Below are positions 61,096 through 64,000 of a stretch of DNA of 64,000 bases, in pieces. Origin of the DNA: Mesolinea sp964536465 (GTDB lineage: Bacteria > Chloroflexota > Anaerolineae > Anaerolineales > Anaerolineaceae); assembly GCA_964536465.1 (NCBI GenBank), contig CAZHXQ010000001.1:8822-72821 (forward strand). The letters are read 5' to 3'. The notes beneath the pieces are model-generated. The model saw nothing but the letters and a program-made list of their open reading frames with translations. It was not told the origin of the DNA and made no database searches. Within the stretch, counting starts at the first letter, position 1, and each line of letters starts with the position of its first letter. Made by a program: the position numbers and the translations under genes.

Positions 61096-62316
61096 TCAGG
61101 CTAATTTTGTGGTGTCAATCGGTTCAAACTTTGGTTCCAGCCTGCCAGCGCTCAAGCCCAACAAAAGCGAGACCGCGCAAAGCCCGGCGCCCACCAGGTA
61201 TACCTCGCGGTTTCCAAAGCGATCGTAAACAAAACCGCTCAGGGCGTTGCTGACGATGTAGCCCATCCCAAACATGGTCACCCCAATGAAGGCGTTGGCT
61301 GTGCTGGTCACCTGTTTGGGAAGCGAAAGGTTGACCAGGGTGATTGTGCACACCAGCCGAAAGGTGAAACTGGCCGAGGTGATCACGCTGGTGGCAAAAA
61401 CCATGCTGGCTGAGGGGAAGAACCAGACCAGCAAGCGCCGGCTCAGATCGAACACGAAGACCGCCAGTATGATCCGCCGAATACCGATTTTACGGATGAT
61501 GCGGTCGGCGTTCATCATGAAGGGCACTTCGGTCAACGCGCTGAGGGAATTGGCGAGCCCAATCAGCCCGGCTTCCAGCCCGAGGGTGTGCATATAAATC
61601 GGCTCAAACGCGCGGATACCGTCCTGGGTGGTGTCAGAAATCGCCAGCGCCATTGCCATCATCCACAGGAAGCGGTTCGAAACCACCAGCTTCAAAACCG
61701 CGGGCAGGCTGAGGCTCTTCTGGTCCTTTTCTTCAGCCATCTCAAAAATTGAATCTGGCATGAACATTAATACCGCGATGCTCAAGCCCACCAGGAGCAG
61801 GAATAAAAGCATGTTGTACGCTATCCCGTACTTTTGATAAATCCAACCAGCGAGCAGTGTGATTACAGCGTAACCAATCGACCCCCATAATCTGATCGAA
61901 CCGAAATTGGAGGTCTGCCGGTCCGTCGATTTCGAAGCGACCGAGAAGGAGAGATTCTCTGAAGTGGAATAAAAGGGACCCTGCAGGGTGCGGTAAATGA
62001 CCCAGAGCAGCAGCACCGGTACAAAAGCCTTGATCCAGACGATTGAGCTAAGCGAGAGGGCCATGATCAGCAGCGAGGCGATCAGGACTCTGCGCTTGTC
62101 GTTGGCCCTGTCGAAAACCAGGCCATAGCGGGCGGCAGTTAGGATGGTGGCAAGCGAGCCCAGCACCATGATTGTGCTGATTTGGATTCCGTTGAAGCCA
62201 ATCTCATCGTAATGGAGCGACATGTAGGCCATCAGGGTGCCCAACGCGCCGAAGATGAACAAAAAATACAGGCGGATGAGCAATTTGATCGAGAATTTCG
62301 GTGTTGGTTTGGGCAT
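61096..62316 (-). CDS. MFS transporter (MFS_1-like)
   Basis: 406 residues, 12 hydrophobic helices. The early loop DRANDKRRVLIASLL is the GxxxDR-type signature of the superfamily. GSIRLWGSIGYAVITLLAGW fits the nucleoside-symporter/LacY-like MFS_1 group. It is upstream of the nucleotidyltransferase-GNAT gene on the same strand, 7 bases apart. A drug exporter paired with a drug-modifying enzyme is tempting but not shown; sugar or nucleoside uptake is equally possible. Confidence 0.86.
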   Translation of the reverse strand: MPKPTPKFSIKLLIRLYFLFIFGALGTLMAYMSLHYDEIGFNGIQISTIMVLGSLATILTAARYGLVFDRANDKRRVLIASLLIMALSLSSIVWIKAFVPVLLLWVIYRTLQGPFYSTSENLSFSVASKSTDRQTSNFGSIRLWGSIGYAVITLLAGWIYQKYGIAYNMLLFLLLVGLSIAVLMFMPDSIFEMAEEKDQKSLSLPAVLKLVVSNRFLWMMAMALAISDTTQDGIRAFEPIYMHTLGLEAGLIGLANSLSALTEVPFMMNADRIIRKIGIRRIILAVFVFDLSRRLLVWFFPSASMVFATSVITSASFTFRLVCTITLVNLSLPKQVTSTANAFIGVTMFGMGYIVSNALSGFVYDRFGNREVYLVGAGLCAVSLLLGLSAGRLEPKFEPIDTTKLA

Positions 62317-62443
62317 GGCGTCTGGCTCGGTAAGAATTTTGTTGATTATATCATTCTCGGCTCAGAGGCTGTTTTTCTGGATAAAATGGGTGCTTAACGG
62401 TATACTTATGCCATACAAAACGCCCTTATCCCCGGAGGATTAT

Positions 62444-63580
62444 ATGAAAGCCGTCGTCCAACAACAGCAACTCGCCCATGGTGTCAACACCGTTTCACGA
62501 GCCGTTACTTCGCGAAGCAGCCTGCCGGTGCTGTCGAACATCCTCATCAAAACTGATGGCGGGCGCCTGTGTCTCTCGGCTACCAACCTGGAACTGGGCA
62601 TCAGCGCCTGGATCGGTGCCAAGGTGGCGGAAGAGGGCGGTCTGACTGTTCCTGCCAGGACGTTTGTTGACATGGTCAGCAACCTGCCTAACGAGGAGGT
62701 AACCCTGACTGTTGATGAGCGCACACAGAGCCTCAATGTCAAATGCGGCACACTCAACACCGATATCAAGGGCATCAGCGCCGAAGACTTCCCGCCCATG
62801 CCTTCACCAGACCTTAAGTCTGCCATCGCGCTGAATGTTGAAAACTTCAAAGAACAGATCCAGCAAGTTGTTTTTGCCGCATCCACTGACGACGCGCGGC
62901 CGAACCTGACCGGTGTTCACATGACTTTCAACGGCAACACGCTCGAGATGGCTGCCACTGACGGATACCGTATTTCGATTGCCAAATCCGAGATGGCTCA
63001 AAAAGTGCCCCAGAACTTTGAAGCCCTGGTTCCAGCGCGCGCTCTGGCTGAGCTGAGCCGTATCGCGACCGACGGCGATGAGACTTTGCTGATGGCTTTC
63101 CCTTCGGGCCGCGGTCAGGTGATCTTCCATCTGAACAATGCTGAGCTGGTCTCCCAGTTGATCGAAGGCAGCTTCCCCAATTATGGTGCCATCGTGCCAC
63201 CCACTTTCAAGACCCGCACCGTGCTTTCCACTTCGCAGCTGCTCAAGGCTTGCAAGCAGACCGAAATTATCGCCCGTGAGGGCAGTTATATCGCCAAGCT
63301 GGATATTCAGCCTGAGGGCGAAAGCGAAAAGATCTCTCAGCTGGAGATTTCTGCCCGCTCAGAGCAGACCGGTTCGTCTGAAGTGATGGTGGATGCCTCG
63401 GTGGACGGCGTGCCGCTGTTGATTTCGTTCAATATCCGCTACCTGAGAGAGGCGCTGGAGGTGATCAGGACCCCTAACGTGGTGCTTGAGACCAACGCTG
63501 TGCACACGCCCGGCGTGCTGCGCCCGGTTGGGGACGAAAACTTCACCCACATCATCATGCCGATCAACACCGCGCGCTAA
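62444..63580 (+). CDS. dnaN: DNA polymerase III beta subunit (sliding clamp)
   Basis: Ring clamp that tethers DNA polymerase to DNA. 378 residues, normal. MKAVVQQQQLAHGVNTVSRAV opens it; RSSLPVLSNIL, DARPNLTGVHM near 153, ATDGYRISIA and the C-terminal NIRYLREAL and HIIMPIN are clamp hallmarks. ATG 62444 follows CGGAGG; the upstream frame is in the divergent spacer. TATACT at 62401 may be its -10. It is transcribed alone, with MFS on the opposite strand before it and a terminator after it; the usual dnaA-dnaN-recF arrangement is not present. Confidence 0.93.
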   Translation: MKAVVQQQQLAHGVNTVSRAVTSRSSLPVLSNILIKTDGGRLCLSATNLELGISAWIGAKVAEEGGLTVPARTFVDMVSNLPNEEVTLTVDERTQSLNVKCGTLNTDIKGISAEDFPPMPSPDLKSAIALNVENFKEQIQQVVFAASTDDARPNLTGVHMTFNGNTLEMAATDGYRISIAKSEMAQKVPQNFEALVPARALAELSRIATDGDETLLMAFPSGRGQVIFHLNNAELVSQLIEGSFPNYGAIVPPTFKTRTVLSTSQLLKACKQTEIIAREGSYIAKLDIQPEGESEKISQLEISARSEQTGSSEVMVDASVDGVPLLISFNIRYLREALEVIRTPNVVLETNAVHTPGVLRPVGDENFTHIIMPINTAR

Positions 63581-63600
63581 AGAAAAACTGTTAACGCAAG

Positions 63601-63630
63601 CCGGGTTCTGTTTTTGAGCCCGGTTTTTTT
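63601..63630 (+). terminator. Terminator after dnaN
   Basis: CCGGGTTC (63601-63608) pairs with GAGCCCGG (63616-63623, one G-T wobble) around a seven-base loop; seven T follow. Confidence 0.8.
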
Positions 63631-63673
63631 GATTAAAGCGGATGAGCAGAGCTTCTTGCTGATGGTTATGAGG

Positions 63674-63742
63674 GGATTTGCACCAATTGCACTGTTTGCA
63701 ACGTTTTTTGATAGTGCCAGATGGCTGTTTGGGTGCAAATCC
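63674..63742 (+). repeat. Inverted repeat with nested hairpin and T-run
   Basis: GGATTTGCACC (63674-63684) is the exact reverse complement of GGTGCAAATCC (63732-63742), and five T follow. Inside, TTGCA-CTGTT-TGCAA (63687-63701) forms a second hairpin. It could be a small RNA with its own terminator or a remnant of a mobile element. No protein frame here is credible. Confidence 0.55.
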
Positions 63743-63789
63743 TTTTTGTTAATGTGCGTGGCTTTGATTTGCGGGGATATTATAGCACA

Positions 63790-64000
63790 AATGTTCTAAT
63801 CTGGATAGTGGCTGGTGGGGTTGGCCCACAACCGCCTGCGGCGGTGGGGTACTGTGTAAGACCAGCGACAACGCGGTAGTGTGATGTGCGAACATCGCAG
63901 GGGGAAGCGTTTCCCCGGAACTCTATCTGTTAGGCGCCCACGGCAGGCGGGTGCAAGACTTTGCCTGATCCGTGAGGCGTAAAGGCTGACTAAAAAGAAA
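63790..64000 (+). other. Hairpin-dense segment at the window end, possible structured RNA
   Basis: About 210 bases with no credible frame but many perfect hairpins: ACCGCC/GGCGGT (63831-63845), GATGT-GCGA-ACATC (63883-63896, a GNRA tetraloop), GGGGAA-GCGT-TTCCCC (63901-63916), and shorter CGCC/GGCG (63935-63949) and GCCT/AGGC (63963-63978) pairs. GGTGCAAGAC and GGCGTAAAGGCTGAC recall the 5' domain of some bacterial group II introns. The rest lies outside the window, so I leave it unassigned. Confidence 0.45.

Overview
The window looks like chromosomal DNA from a member of the Chloroflexota, most likely class Anaerolineae. This is an inference from gene content and style, not a computed placement. 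The pointers are secreted and lipid-anchored proteins with Thr/Pro-rich stalks after the lipobox, a secreted protein ending in an FFPLIIR-type tail, frequent TTG/GTG starts, short or absent leaders in front of some genes, and an anaerobe's IorAB ferredoxin oxidoreductase. There is no rRNA, CRISPR array or intact insertion sequence; one tRNA (Arg, anticodon GCG) is present.

Layout. 1-4.5 kb (minus): the 5' part of comEC, a fused NadD-PncC protein and a glutamine-type NAD synthetase whose amidase residues appear lost. 4.7-6.1 kb (plus): a secreted M14 peptidase homologue lacking its zinc ligands. 6.1-6.5 kb: a gene-free stretch with an AT-rich part and at least three DnaA boxes phased by 21 bp, a candidate replication origin. 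6.5-10.9 kb (minus): a nucleotidyltransferase, a deoxynucleoside kinase and a ThiXYZ/SsuABC-like ABC importer. 11.2-15.7 kb (plus): nadK, a zinc-ribbon membrane protein, recN and glgC. 15.8-18.8 kb (minus): an RNA methyltransferase, two covarying intergenic hairpins, a polysaccharide deacetylase and a beta-propeller lipoprotein. 19.0-19.1 kb: two parS-like sites 71 bp apart. 19.6-24.8 kb: a DsrE-like protein, tRNA-Arg, iorAB and an AT-rich orphan membrane protein next to a tRNA-like 3' fragment.

24.8-51.2 kb is one long, mostly overlapping plus-strand cluster for a surface glycan. A winged-helix regulator with a clear promoter leads it. It then encodes nucleotide-sugar enzymes, a Wzm/Wzt ABC exporter, KpsC/S-like and GT2/GT4 glycosyltransferases, two NeuB-type nonulosonate synthases (one without the SAF domain), three cytidylyltransferase-like proteins (one fused to a HAD phosphatase, one to a methyltransferase), a radical SAM enzyme, several dehydrogenases and a DUF115 protein. 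The set implies a CMP-activated nine-carbon sugar exported in a glycan. The usual aminotransferase, acetyltransferase and hydrolysing epimerase steps are not in the window, so the exact sugar is unknown and may be unusual.

51.3-63.6 kb: an EamA transporter, an arsR-thioredoxin-arsP arsenical operon with a recognisable operator, kbl, nagB, two tandem degV genes, an aldo/keto reductase, a nucleotidyltransferase-GNAT fusion, an MFS transporter and dnaN. The last 200 bases are dense in perfect hairpins and may be the start of a structured RNA such as a group II intron. The DnaA boxes, the parS pair and dnaN together suggest the window lies near the chromosome origin.
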